This document shows, piece by piece, positions 20,626 through 28,560 of a stretch of DNA of 64,000 bases. Positions within the stretch are counted from its first letter, which is position 1; every line of letters begins with the position of its first letter. The translations under genes were made by a program, and so were the position numbers. Under the pieces are notes generated by a model. The model was not told the origin of the DNA and made no database searches. It saw nothing but the letters and a program-made list of their open reading frames with translations. This DNA is from Blastococcus sp. Marseille-P5729. GTDB taxonomy: Bacteria > Actinomycetota > Actinomycetes > Mycobacteriales > Antricoccaceae. The stretch spans positions 496,001 through 560,000 of the forward strand of contig NZ_OMPO01000002.1 in assembly GCF_900292035.1 (NCBI RefSeq). The letters are read 5' to 3'.

Positions 20626-21453
20626 TCAACCGCCGAATCGCCGGTGGCGGTGCGTGTACTCGCGCACCGCACGCAGGAAGTCCACCCGCCGGAAGTCGGG
20701 CCAATAGACGTCGGAGAAGTAGAACTCCGAGTTGGCGGTCTGCCACAGCAGGAATCCCGACAGCCGCTGTTCCCCCGACGTGCGGATGATCAGGTCCGGG
20801 TCGGGCTGACCACGGGTGTACAGGTGCGCCGCGATGTCGTCGAGATCGATCGACTCGCCGACCTCCCGCAGGCTCATCCCCTCCTCGGCGGCCGAACGCA
20901 GCGCGCCACGGACGGCATCGACGATCTCCTGCCGGCCGCCGTACCCGACGGCGATGTTCACCGTCATCCCCGCGCGCCCCTCGGTGGCCGAGGCGGCGGT
21001 GGTCAGCTCGTCGACCATCGCGGCGGGCAGCAGGTTGGTCGCCCCGAGCACCCTGACGCGGCGGTCCGTGCCCGGGCGGCTGAGCCGTCGAACGACGTCC
21101 ACGATGATCTGCAGCAGCGGGGCGAGCTCCTTGGGCGCCCGGTTGGTGAGATTGTCGGTCGACAGCAGCCAGATGGTGACCACGTCGACGCCGAGCTCCT
21201 CGCACCAGCTCATCAGGTCATCGAGCTTCTCGCCGCCGTAACGGTGCCCGTCGACCCCCTCGAAGCCCATCTCGCGGGCCCATCGGCGGTTGCCGTCGAC
21301 GATGACGCCGATGGGGCGCGGCACGCTTGCGCGTTCGAGATCCGCCACTACCCGGCGCTCGTAGGCGGTGTACAGCGCGGGGCTGAGGACGCGCTTGAGA
21401 CGTTTGCGGGCCTTGGTCCACGCCCGGCGTGCCACATCTGCGCGAGTGCTCAC
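20626..21453 (-). CDS. uppS: Isoprenyl (Z-prenyl diphosphate) synthase
   Basis: A 275-residue cis-prenyltransferase that extends allylic diphosphates with isopentenyl diphosphate for polyprenyl carrier lipids. Active-site Asp is in IGVIVDGNRRWAR; RTSGEQRLSGFLLWQ and NSEFYFSDVYWPDF are conserved downstream. The N-R-R variant after DG resembles the short-chain Z-FPP synthase Rv1086 of M. tuberculosis. The GTG start at 21453 is supported by TAGGGT eight bases upstream (near-leaderless); an ATG at 21516 in the same frame overlaps the operator and is less likely. Divergent from trhA. Confidence 0.9.
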   Translation of the reverse strand: MSTRADVARRAWTKARKRLKRVLSPALYTAYERRVVADLERASVPRPIGVIVDGNRRWAREMGFEGVDGHRYGGEKLDDLMSWCEELGVDVVTIWLLSTDNLTNRAPKELAPLLQIIVDVVRRLSRPGTDRRVRVLGATNLLPAAMVDELTTAASATEGRAGMTVNIAVGYGGRQEIVDAVRGALRSAAEEGMSLREVGESIDLDDIAAHLYTRGQPDPDLIIRTSGEQRLSGFLLWQTANSEFYFSDVYWPDFRRVDFLRAVREYTHRHRRFGG

Positions 21454-21516
21454 GACACTGGACCCTATCGCCTCCCGGCAGACGCCGCGGAGACGTCGCG
21501 GAGCGATTCTCCGCAT

Positions 21517-21534
21517 ACCTACGGCACCGTAGGT
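21517..21534. promoter_or_regulatory. Palindromic operator between uppS and trhA
   Basis: The sequence ACCTACGG-CA-CCGTAGGT is a perfect 8-bp inverted repeat with a 2-bp centre. It covers the -35 position of the trhA promoter (-10 TAGCCT at 21545-21550) and lies upstream of uppS. Together with the flanking TTATGCG it matches 20 of 23 positions of the palindrome before the desaturase (55143-55165), implying one regulator for both. Confidence 0.7.
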
Positions 21535-21544
21535 TATGCGAGAG

Positions 21545-21550
21545 TAGCCT
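21545..21550 (+). promoter_or_regulatory. Leaderless -10 element of trhA
   Basis: TAGCCT ends seven bases before the GTG start, so transcription should begin one base before or at the start codon. No ribosome-binding site precedes the gene. The palindrome at 21517-21534 sits over the -35 position. Confidence 0.5.
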
Positions 21551-21557
21551 GAGCGCC

Positions 21558-22295
21558 GTGACTGATCCCAGCACTCCCGCTGCGCTTGTCCAGCGGCTCC
21601 AGGCCGAGCGTTATCTGGCCGACATGGACCCGGACTACGAGCCGCTCGACACCCGCCCGACCTGGCGCGGCTGGATCCACTTCGCCGCCTTCTTCACCGC
21701 GATCGCGCAGACCGCGGTGCTGATTCCGCTGGCCGCCGTGCAAAGTGGGCGGGCCGCACTCGGGGTGTCGATCTACTGCGTGGCGATGCTCGCGATGTTC
21801 GGCACCTCGGCGCTCTACCACCGGCGGCGGTGGTCGACCCGCGGCTGGCGCATCATGAAGCGTCTCGACCACTGCATGATCTTCCTGTTCATCGCCGGCA
21901 CCTATGCCCCGTTCGGGTTCATGGCGCTCGACGGCGCAACTCGATGGTGGGTGCTCGGCGTGGTGTGGGGCGGCTGCGCGGCGGGGATCGCGCTGAAGCT
22001 GTTCTGGCCGCTGGCGCCGCGATGGGTCGGGGTGCCGATCTACATCGCGGTGGGCTGGGCGGCGGTGTTCGTGCTCGGACCGCTCTTGCGCAATGGCGGG
22101 CTGACCGCCCTCGTGCTGCTCATCGTCGGCGGCGTCTGCTACACGCTCGGCGCGATCTGCTACGCGACGAGATGGCCCAACCCGCGCCCGGGGCACTTCG
22201 GCTACCACGAGGTGTTCCACGCCTTCACCGTGCTGGCAGCCCTCAGCCACTACATCGCGGTGTTCCTGGTGCTCTACTCGAGCCCGCTGCTGTAG
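21558..22295 (+). CDS. trhA: PAQR family membrane protein (hemolysin III / TrhA-like)
   Basis: A 245-residue seven-helix protein. The metal-site pattern of PAQR proteins is present: SALYHRRRWS (first His and Ser region), DHCMIFLFIAGTYAPF (Asp) and HEVFHAFTVLAALSHYIAVF (C-terminal His pair). Bacterial members, often named hemolysin III, are linked to membrane homeostasis; eukaryotic relatives are adiponectin receptors acting on membrane fluidity and ceramide. GTG at 21558 gives VTDPSTPAALVQRL; the message appears leaderless. It is divergent from uppS with a shared operator region. Confidence 0.9.
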   Translation: MTDPSTPAALVQRLQAERYLADMDPDYEPLDTRPTWRGWIHFAAFFTAIAQTAVLIPLAAVQSGRAALGVSIYCVAMLAMFGTSALYHRRRWSTRGWRIMKRLDHCMIFLFIAGTYAPFGFMALDGATRWWVLGVVWGGCAAGIALKLFWPLAPRWVGVPIYIAVGWAAVFVLGPLLRNGGLTALVLLIVGGVCYTLGAICYATRWPNPRPGHFGYHEVFHAFTVLAALSHYIAVFLVLYSSPLL

Positions 22296-22343
22296 TTCCC
22301 CGCCGCTGCGGCGCTGGAGTTCCCGGCCGCCGCGGCGCTGGCG
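22296..22343. repeat. Two imperfect 24-bp direct repeats after trhA
   Basis: TTCCCCGCCGCTGCGGCGCT followed by GGAG is repeated at once as TTCCCGGCCGCCGCGGCGCT followed by GGCG. Each copy holds a small GC palindrome. It fills the space between the convergent trhA and kinase genes and may act as a terminator-like structure. Confidence 0.5.
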
Positions 22344-22353
22344 CGGCGAGCGC

Positions 22354-23409
22354 TCAACCCTGCAGCATCCACCAGGCGAGAAAGGCGATCAGCACGATCA
22401 CCGCGATCGACAGGCCGACCACCAACGCCTTTCCCTGCGGCTGGCCTGCCGCGGCGTGCCGCGGGCCGTCGGCGGCCTGAGCTCGCCGCGCGACCATCGT
22501 TCGAATCCGGTCGGTCCGCAACGACTGGACGGCGTCTGCCGCCATCTGCTGGGCGTGATCCGAGTGGCCGTCGTCATTGGCGGTGGCGATGCTCGAGGTT
22601 TCGTGGATCACGTCGAACTGGCGCAGCGCCTCCGCGGCCTCCTGGCTGGACCATCGCTGGCCCGGATCGCGCTCCATCATGGCGCGGATGGGACCTTCCA
22701 GGGGCCCAGCGGCCTCGGGCTCGCGCGGCTCCTGCTCGATCACCCGGTGCAGCATCGCGACCGGCGTGCCGGCATCGTCGAAGGGCGCCTTGCCCTCGAC
22801 CGCCGCGAACAGCGTGGCGCCCAGCGCCCACACGTCCGAGGGAAAGTCGGGCTCACCGGTGCGGGCCAGCTCCGGGGAGAAGTAGACCGGCGTCCCACTC
22901 ATGACGCCGTCGAGGGTGATGTGCTCCTCGTTGTTCCGGCGGGCGATCCCGAAGTCGACCAGCTTCGCATCGCCCTCGGGCGTGATCAGGATGTTGGCTG
23001 GCTTGACGTCACGGTGCACCACGCCCTGCGCATGGGCCGCAGCCAGCCCGTCGGCCAGCTGGGCGCCGATATGCAGGACCTGCTGCGGCGACATCGGGCC
23101 GTGCTCACTGATGACCTTCTGCAGGTTCTCCGACTCGACGTACTCCATCACCAACCACAGCTGGCCGTGGTCCTCCACGATGTCGTGGATCTTGACCACG
23201 TGCGGGCTGGTGATGGAGGCGACGGTGCGGGCCTCGCGGCGGGCTCGCTCGATGGACTTCCCGTCGATGCCCGCACCGGCCGCGATCTGCTTGACAGCGA
23301 CCTCGCGCTCCAGGACCGAGTCCTCACACAGCCAGACGGTACCCATGCCGCCGCGGCCGAGAGCGCGGACGACGCGATAACGACCAGCGATCGTCTCGGG
23401 TTGCTCCAT
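22354..23409 (-). CDS. Serine/threonine protein kinase with C-terminal membrane anchor
   Basis: A 351-residue Hanks-type kinase. In order: glycine loop GRGGMG (residues about 18-23), catalytic loop HRDVKPANIL, DFG (VDFGIARR) and SPE replacing APE. The kinase domain ends near 265. A juxtamembrane stretch with RRAQAADGPRH leads to a single membrane helix close to the C-terminus, leaving only a few residues outside. There is therefore no PASTA or other sensor domain, unlike PknB. ATG at 23409 was chosen (MEQPETIAGRYRVV); the frame is open upstream. A perfect palindrome TCACGCGCGTGA lies about 90 bp upstream (23494-23505). Substrates unknown. Confidence 0.93.
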   Translation of the reverse strand: MEQPETIAGRYRVVRALGRGGMGTVWLCEDSVLEREVAVKQIAAGAGIDGKSIERARREARTVASITSPHVVKIHDIVEDHGQLWLVMEYVESENLQKVISEHGPMSPQQVLHIGAQLADGLAAAHAQGVVHRDVKPANILITPEGDAKLVDFGIARRNNEEHITLDGVMSGTPVYFSPELARTGEPDFPSDVWALGATLFAAVEGKAPFDDAGTPVAMLHRVIEQEPREPEAAGPLEGPIRAMMERDPGQRWSSQEAAEALRQFDVIHETSSIATANDDGHSDHAQQMAADAVQSLRTDRIRTMVARRAQAADGPRHAAAGQPQGKALVVGLSIAVIVLIAFLAWWMLQG

Positions 23410-23553
23410 GGGTGTGCTGCGGCCTCTCTCGGCGTGACGAGCTAAGGGGTGCGCGGGTGGCAACACGCATGCTCGCTCCCATGATGCCCATTTTCACGCG
23501 CGTGACGAAGCCGTAAAGAACACGATTTGGTCTCGACGGGGTGGTCTGGCCCA

Positions 23554-24330
23554 CTAGTTCGACACCCAGCCGCCATCGAGCCGGTAGGAGGAGCCGGTGA
23601 TGCAGTCGGCGACCGGCGAGCAGAGGTAGATGGCCAGCTCGGCCACCTCGGCCGGCTCGAGCAGCCGCTTGATCGCCGGCCGCTGCAGCATGATCTTCTC
23701 GATCACCTCGTCCTCGCCGATGCCGTGCGTCGTGGCCTGGTCGGCGATCTGCTTCTCCACCAGCGGCGTACGGACATAGCCAGGGTTGATGCAGTTGGAG
23801 GTCACGCCATGTGCGGCACCCTCCATCGCGACCACCTTGCTGAACCCTTCGAGTCCGTGCTTGGCAGTCACGTAGGCCACCTTGTACGGCGAGGCGATCA
23901 ACCCGTGGGCCGAGCTGATGTTGATGACCCGGCCCCAGCCCTTCTCGTACATCCGGGGCAGAGCGGCGCGCACCAAGCGGAAGGGCGCCTCGACCATCAC
24001 CTTCTGGATCGCGACGAAGACCTCCGGCGGGAAGTCCTCGATCGGCGCGACCCGCTGGAACCCGGCGTTGTTGACGATGATGTCGGCAGCATAGGTCTCG
24101 GCGTCGATCGCATCGAGCACCGCCGGATCGGTGAGGTCGGCGCCGATGCCGCGGCCCCCGAGCGGCTCGGCGACTTCCCTGGCGGCATTCTCGTCGAGGT
24201 CCACCACCACGAGCTCGGCACCGGCCTGCGCGAGGCGCTGCGCGCAGGCCAGCCCGATACCGGAGACCCCGCCGGTGACCAGCGCGCTCCTGCCGGACAG
24301 ATCGAGGTTGATGAGCGGCTGATCGGACAT
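23554..24330 (-). CDS. 3-hydroxybutyrate dehydrogenase-like short-chain dehydrogenase
   Basis: A 258-residue SDR. It has the cofactor motif TGGVSGIGLACA near residue 17, NNAG, and catalytic Ser-Tyr-Lys in NISSAHGLIASPYKVAYVTAKHG. The C-terminal half (NCINPGYVRTPLVEKQI, then ITGSSYRLDGGW) matches D-3-hydroxybutyrate dehydrogenases that interconvert hydroxybutyrate and acetoacetate with NAD. The start at 24330 follows GGAGGAG. It is divergent from the FNR-like gene. Substrate assignment comes from the family pattern, not proof. Confidence 0.82.
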   Translation of the reverse strand: MSDQPLINLDLSGRSALVTGGVSGIGLACAQRLAQAGAELVVVDLDENAAREVAEPLGGRGIGADLTDPAVLDAIDAETYAADIIVNNAGFQRVAPIEDFPPEVFVAIQKVMVEAPFRLVRAALPRMYEKGWGRVINISSAHGLIASPYKVAYVTAKHGLEGFSKVVAMEGAAHGVTSNCINPGYVRTPLVEKQIADQATTHGIGEDEVIEKIMLQRPAIKRLLEPAEVAELAIYLCSPVADCITGSSYRLDGGWVSN

Positions 24331-24436
24331 GGGTCTCCTCCGTCGTGGGCGAGGTGATCCCCAAGGTAGCCGACCGCGGCGGTGGCATCGAGCCCGACCG
24401 GTACGCGGAACAGTCGACGCGCCAGCCGCCATTACC

Positions 24437-24442
24437 TAGGCT
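24437..24442 (+). promoter_or_regulatory. Leaderless -10 element of the FNR-like gene
   Basis: TAGGCT ends exactly six bases before the ATG at 24449, and no ribosome-binding site lies between. This predicts a leaderless message. Confidence 0.5.
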
Positions 24443-24448
24443 GTCGTC

Positions 24449-25441
24449 ATGGAGCCCACCGTCGCGTGCGACCTGCTGATCATCGGTGCCGGTCCGGCGG
24501 GCTTGTTCGCCGCGTACTACGCCGGCTTTCGCGACCTCAGCACGGTGGTGGTCGACTCGCTTCCCGAGCCCGGAGGCCAGGTCAGCGCGCTGTACCCGGA
24601 GAAGCTCATCTACGACGTCGCAGGATTTCCCGCGGTCAAGGGCCAGGAGCTGGTCGATCGCCTGGTCGAGCAGGCGGCGCAGTACTCCCCTACGTACCTG
24701 CTCGGGCATCGTGCCGAGCACCTGCAGCCCTACGACGAGTACGTCGAGGTGATCACCAGCAAGGACACCACCATCCACGCCAAGGCCGTCATCATCACCG
24801 GTGGGATCGGCACGTTCACGCCCCGGCCGCTGCCGGACGCCGAGGACTACGAAGGCCGCGGGCTGCGTTACTTCGTCCCGCGGCTGGAGGATCTGCGCGA
24901 CCAGGACGTGCTCATCGTCGGCGGCGGCGACTCCGCCTTCGACTGGGCCGACAGTCTTGACGGGATCGCGCGCTCACGAGCGCTGATCCACCGGCGGGAG
25001 CAGTTCCGAGCCCATGAGGGCAGTGTCAGCAAGGTGCTGGCCGGCGACATCACGGTCCTCACGCCGTACGAGGTCGCGAAGATCCATGGCGAGCCGGAGA
25101 TCACCTCAGTCGACGTCTTCCACAGCAAGACCGGTGAGCGACGCACCCTGCAGGTGCAGGCGGTCGTCGCGGCGCTCGGGTTTACCGCGGACATGGGGGT
25201 GTTCGCGTCGTGGGGACTCCAGCAGCGCAAGCGGCACCTGGTGGTGGACGCCGCGATGCGCACCAACCTGCCGCGGGTGCTCGCCGCCGGCGACATCGTC
25301 GACTACGAGAGCGACGCCGAGGCGAAGGTGCGCCTGATCGCGGTCGGGTTCGGTGAGGCCGCAACGGCGGTGAACAACGCGGTGCCGATCATCCGCCCGG
25401 GCGCGAAGGTCTTCCCGGGTCATTCGTCCGACCCGAGCTGA
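24449..25441 (+). CDS. Ferredoxin/flavodoxin--NADP(+) reductase, thioredoxin-reductase-like type
   Basis: A 330-residue flavoprotein. The FAD motif IIGAGPAGLFAAYYAG is at residues 11-26, and the NADP motif IVGGGDSAFDWAD near residue 155. There is no CxxC, so it is not a thioredoxin reductase but the related ferredoxin-NADP reductase group (YumC-like). The C-terminal AAGDIVDYE and the FGEAATAVNNAV motif fit. Leaderless start (see 24437). Convergent with the next minus-strand operon, with only 9 bp between stops. Redox partner not seen nearby. Confidence 0.88.
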   Translation: MEPTVACDLLIIGAGPAGLFAAYYAGFRDLSTVVVDSLPEPGGQVSALYPEKLIYDVAGFPAVKGQELVDRLVEQAAQYSPTYLLGHRAEHLQPYDEYVEVITSKDTTIHAKAVIITGGIGTFTPRPLPDAEDYEGRGLRYFVPRLEDLRDQDVLIVGGGDSAFDWADSLDGIARSRALIHRREQFRAHEGSVSKVLAGDITVLTPYEVAKIHGEPEITSVDVFHSKTGERRTLQVQAVVAALGFTADMGVFASWGLQQRKRHLVVDAAMRTNLPRVLAAGDIVDYESDAEAKVRLIAVGFGEAATAVNNAVPIIRPGAKVFPGHSSDPS

Positions 25442-25450
25442 GGCCCGGGT

Positions 25451-25840
25451 CTACTGCTTGCGGCGGGCCGCTCGCGTGGCCTTGGCCCTGGCGATCTGCT
25501 CCTTGCGCGTACCGCCGGCGCTGGGCACCATCTCGTCGGGCCGACCCAACCGCGGCGCGGTCTGCGCGGTGGTGTCGATGCTCTCGATCACCGGCACCCG
25601 GGAGACCTGCTCGCCCAGATGCGGTTCGGCGGACGACGGCCGCCCGTCGAAGTCCGTGTCGACCTTCTTGATGTGCCGGTTCATCGACCGGAACAGGAAG
25701 TAGGCCACTACGAAGAAGGCCAGCAGCACGAACAGCCCGGTCGGCGCGGCCTTGCCCCACTCGGGGTTGCCCGGGGGTGAGTTGTCCGGGCCCGCCTCGG
25801 CGAGTACCACGCCCAGCCCGGCGCTCAGCTGCCCGATCAT
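25451..25840 (-). CDS. Single-pass membrane protein downstream of mca
   Basis: A 129-residue protein: short N-terminal exported part (LAEAGPDNSPPGNPEWGK), one membrane helix (about residues 33-52), and a charged cytoplasmic tail ending KATRAARRKQ. ATG at 25840 overlaps the mca stop as ATGA and is preceded by GAAGGAG, so it is translationally coupled. The gene next to mca in M. tuberculosis (Rv1083) is likewise a small membrane protein, so this is probably its counterpart. Function unknown. Confidence 0.8.
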   Translation of the reverse strand: MIGQLSAGLGVVLAEAGPDNSPPGNPEWGKAAPTGLFVLLAFFVVAYFLFRSMNRHIKKVDTDFDGRPSSAEPHLGEQVSRVPVIESIDTTAQTAPRLGRPDEMVPSAGGTRKEQIARAKATRAARRKQ

Positions 25841-26736
25841 GAGCTCTCCTTCGTTAGGTGCTCGCGGACGCCGGCGAACAGATCGTCCTCCGGTATCACC
25901 GACTCTACGTGGGACACGGCCAGCTCGTAGTCCTCCGTGGGCCAGGCGCTGAGCTGGGATTCCATCGACGCAGCGAACCAGCGGCCGGCGGGGTCGACCT
26001 GCGTGGCGTGCGCGCGCAGGGCATCGTCGCGCACATGGAAGTAGTCGCCGCACGGCACCCGGGTGGTCACTCGGTGGAAGGCGTCCGGCCGGTCGCCCCA
26101 CGACTCGAGCCATTCCCGATACACCGCGACGCCACCGTGCTCCTCGATGTAGGCGTCGATCGCCTCCATCCGGGCCCGGGAGAAGTTCATGTGATAGTAG
26201 ACCTTCAGCACCTGCCAGGGCGCGCCGAGCTCGGGATGGTAGCCCGGATCGGCCGCCGCCTCCACGGCGGCCATCGAGACCGTGTGGGTCATGATGTGGT
26301 CGGGGTGCGGATAGCCGCCGTTCTCGTCGTAGGTGAGCATGACGTGCGGGCGGTCTCGACGGATCATCTCCACCAACGGCGGGACGGTCTCCTCGAGCGG
26401 CGCCAGCGCGAAGCAGCCCTCGGGCAGCGGCGGCAGCGGATCACCCTCGGGCAGGCCGGAGTCGACGAACCCCAGCCACCACTGCTTCACACCCAGGATC
26501 TCGCGGGCGCGATCCATTTCCGCGCGGCGGATCTCGGTGATCCGCTCCCGGGTCTCCGGGGTGTCCAACGACGGGTTCAGCACGCTGCCGCGCTCACCGC
26601 CGGTGCAGGTGACGACGACGACGTCGACCCCCTCGGCTACATAGCGGGCCATGGTCGCCGCTCCCTTGCTCGACTCGTCGTCAGGGTGGGCGTGCACCGC
26701 CATCAGGCGCAGCTGCTCGGTGTCGTTCGTGGGCAT
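25837..26736 (-). CDS. mca: Mycothiol S-conjugate amidase
   Basis: A 299-residue LmbE/PIG-L zinc hydrolase. The zinc motif VHAHPDDESSKG lies near residue 15, and HPDHIMTHT supplies the third ligand region. The block VVVTCTGGERGSVLNP and overall length match Mca, which cleaves mycothiol conjugates into mercapturic acids during detoxification, rather than MshB. It implies that the organism makes mycothiol. Coupled downstream to a small membrane protein and divergent from greA, as in mycobacteria. Confidence 0.93.
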   Translation of the reverse strand: MPTNDTEQLRLMAVHAHPDDESSKGAATMARYVAEGVDVVVVTCTGGERGSVLNPSLDTPETRERITEIRRAEMDRAREILGVKQWWLGFVDSGLPEGDPLPPLPEGCFALAPLEETVPPLVEMIRRDRPHVMLTYDENGGYPHPDHIMTHTVSMAAVEAAADPGYHPELGAPWQVLKVYYHMNFSRARMEAIDAYIEEHGGVAVYREWLESWGDRPDAFHRVTTRVPCGDYFHVRDDALRAHATQVDPAGRWFAASMESQLSAWPTEDYELAVSHVESVIPEDDLFAGVREHLTKESS

Positions 26737-26866
26737 CCCATCATTTTGACCGATCGCCGGCCCCGTACGCCGTCCCGCCGAGTGTGAGGTCGGCGACCGC
26801 GACGGGCCGGGGCCCTTGACAGGGCCGGTACTGTTGACGATTCACTGCCACTTTTCGAGGAGCATC

Positions 26867-27355
26867 ATGTCTGACACCGGCAAGACCTGGCTGACCCAGG
26901 CTGCGTACGACAAGCTGCAGGCTGAGCTCGACGAGCTGATCGCCAACCGTCCGGCGGTCGCCGCCGAGATCAACGAGCGGCGCGAGGAGGGCGACCTCAA
27001 GGAGAACGGCGGATATCACGCCGCGCGCGAGGAGCAGGGACGCCAGGAGGGGCGCATCCGCCAGCTCGAGGAGCTGCTGCGCAACGCCGAGATCGGCGAG
27101 GCCCCCGACGCCGACGCCGGGATCGGCATCGGCAGCGTCGTTCGTGTGCAGTACGTCGGCGACGACGACGAGGAGAAGTTCCTGATCGGCTCCCGCGAGA
27201 TCGCGGCCACCACCGACCTACAGGTCTACTCCCCCGAGTCCGCGATCGGCGAGGCACTCATGGGTCACAAGACCGGCGACGAGGTCACCTACGACACGCC
27301 GACCGGCGCCAAGATCACCGTGAAGGTCGTCGACGTGGAGGCGTTCAGCGCTTAG
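26867..27355 (+). CDS. greA: Transcription elongation factor GreA
   Basis: A 162-residue GreA that stimulates cleavage of backtracked RNA in RNA polymerase. The N-terminal coiled coil has the acidic tip region RREEGDLKENGGYHAAREE; the C-terminal globular part includes YSPESAIGEALMGHKTGDEV. ATG at 26867 follows CGAGGAGC. A TTGACA occurs at 26816-26821, but no convincing -10 follows at the right distance. Divergent from mca. Confidence 0.96.
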   Translation: MSDTGKTWLTQAAYDKLQAELDELIANRPAVAAEINERREEGDLKENGGYHAAREEQGRQEGRIRQLEELLRNAEIGEAPDADAGIGIGSVVRVQYVGDDDEEKFLIGSREIAATTDLQVYSPESAIGEALMGHKTGDEVTYDTPTGAKITVKVVDVEAFSA

Positions 27356-27468
27356 CCAGATCTGCTCGCAGTGCGGGAAGTCACGGCGCGACCAGGCTCG
27401 AGAGCGGAACCGCAGGCTCGTCGCGGAGCCCTCATTCCGTGGGGTAGCACGAGTACGCTGGGAGCATC

Positions 27469-28560
27469 ATGGGGCTGAGCGCAAAGCAGATCGCGAGCGC
27501 CGCCGGTGCCATCGGGGCATCGGCGGCCGGTGTTGGCGCCGCGACCGGGGCGCTGCTGATGATGGAAGCCCGCACCGCGCGCCGTCGCGTCGAGCAGCAC
27601 ACCCCAGTGGACGATCCGCCCACCGGCAACGGAGTGTGGGGCGAGGGAACCGGCGAGCCGATCGTGCTGGCCATCATGGGCGACTCGTCCGCGGTAGGAC
27701 TGGGCGTCGACGACCTCACCGAGACCCCCGGCGTGCTCATCGCGGCCGGACTCTCCCGCCTGTCCGGGCGCCCGGTGCGGCTGACGCGCGTGGCGATCAG
27801 CGGGGCGGAGTCCCGGCACCTGGACCAGCAGGCCAGCGACGTCCTCCCGGAGCAGCCCGACGTCGCCGTGATCATGATCGGCGCGAACGATGTCACCGCC
27901 CGCACCAGCCCCGAGGTCGCCACCGCGCACCTCAGCAAGGTCGTGCGTCGGCTGCGGCACGCCGGCGTCCAGGTGGTCGTCGCCACCTGCCCGGACCTCG
28001 GCACCGTCCGCCCCATCCCCCAGCCGCTGCGCACCATCGCCCGCAAGTGGAGCCGGGACATGGCCGCCGCGCAGATCGTGGCGGTCATCAAGGCCGGCGG
28101 CCGCACCGTCGCCCTGGGCTCCTCGCTGGGCCCGACCTTCGCGCGCTATCACGAGCTGTGGAGCGACGACGGGTTCCACCCGTCTGCCGCGGGCTACGCG
28201 GCGGCCGCGTCCGTGGTGCTCCCATCCGTCGCCGACGCCCTCGGGTACTGGCCGATCTCGCGCACCGACATCCGAGACAGCGCGCTGCGTCGGCGCAACC
28301 GCAGCATCTCGCAGGCCGCGTTGCGCTCCTCGCAGGAGACCGGTTCCCAGGTCACGGGCGCCCAGGAGACCACGCTCGACGGGCGGCGTCGCGACCGCGC
28401 CCGGCTGCGTCGGCTGTTGCCGGTGCCTCTGCCGATCCCGCGCCGGGGACCTGATCGCGCCGCGGCGCCCGACCTGGTCGCGGACCTGTCCCTTGACGAG
28501 GCCCTCGACCTCATCGAGCACCCGTCAACCACCCATCCTTCCGAGGGAGACGTGTCATGA
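27469..28560 (+). CDS. SGNH/GDSL-type esterase, first of a tandem pair
   Basis: A 363-residue protein with a hydrophobic N-terminus (residues 10-33, ASAAGAIGASAAGVGAATG) that may act as a signal anchor. SGNH motifs: IMGDSSAVGLG (block I Ser), AISGAE (block II Gly), MIGANDVTA (block III Asn) and DGFHPSAAGY (block V Asp-His). The tail of about 80 residues is Arg-rich. A gene of this type (Rv1075c) lies in the matching region of M. tuberculosis. TACGCT nine bases upstream suggests a nearly leaderless message. Its TGA overlaps the next ATG. Confidence 0.85.
   Translation: MGLSAKQIASAAGAIGASAAGVGAATGALLMMEARTARRRVEQHTPVDDPPTGNGVWGEGTGEPIVLAIMGDSSAVGLGVDDLTETPGVLIAAGLSRLSGRPVRLTRVAISGAESRHLDQQASDVLPEQPDVAVIMIGANDVTARTSPEVATAHLSKVVRRLRHAGVQVVVATCPDLGTVRPIPQPLRTIARKWSRDMAAAQIVAVIKAGGRTVALGSSLGPTFARYHELWSDDGFHPSAAGYAAAASVVLPSVADALGYWPISRTDIRDSALRRRNRSISQAALRSSQETGSQVTGAQETTLDGRRRDRARLRRLLPVPLPIPRRGPDRAAAPDLVADLSLDEALDLIEHPSTTHPSEGDVS

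Noticed and set aside
21454-21516. Upstream ATG start for uppS at 21516
   Set aside because: It would put the start beside the operator and add 21 unconserved residues; the GTG at 21453 has a -10 at the right distance.
25430-25451. Terminator between the FNR-like gene and the mca operon
   Set aside because: GACCCG/CGGGTC gives only a 6-bp stem inside the overlapping gene ends; too weak to annotate.
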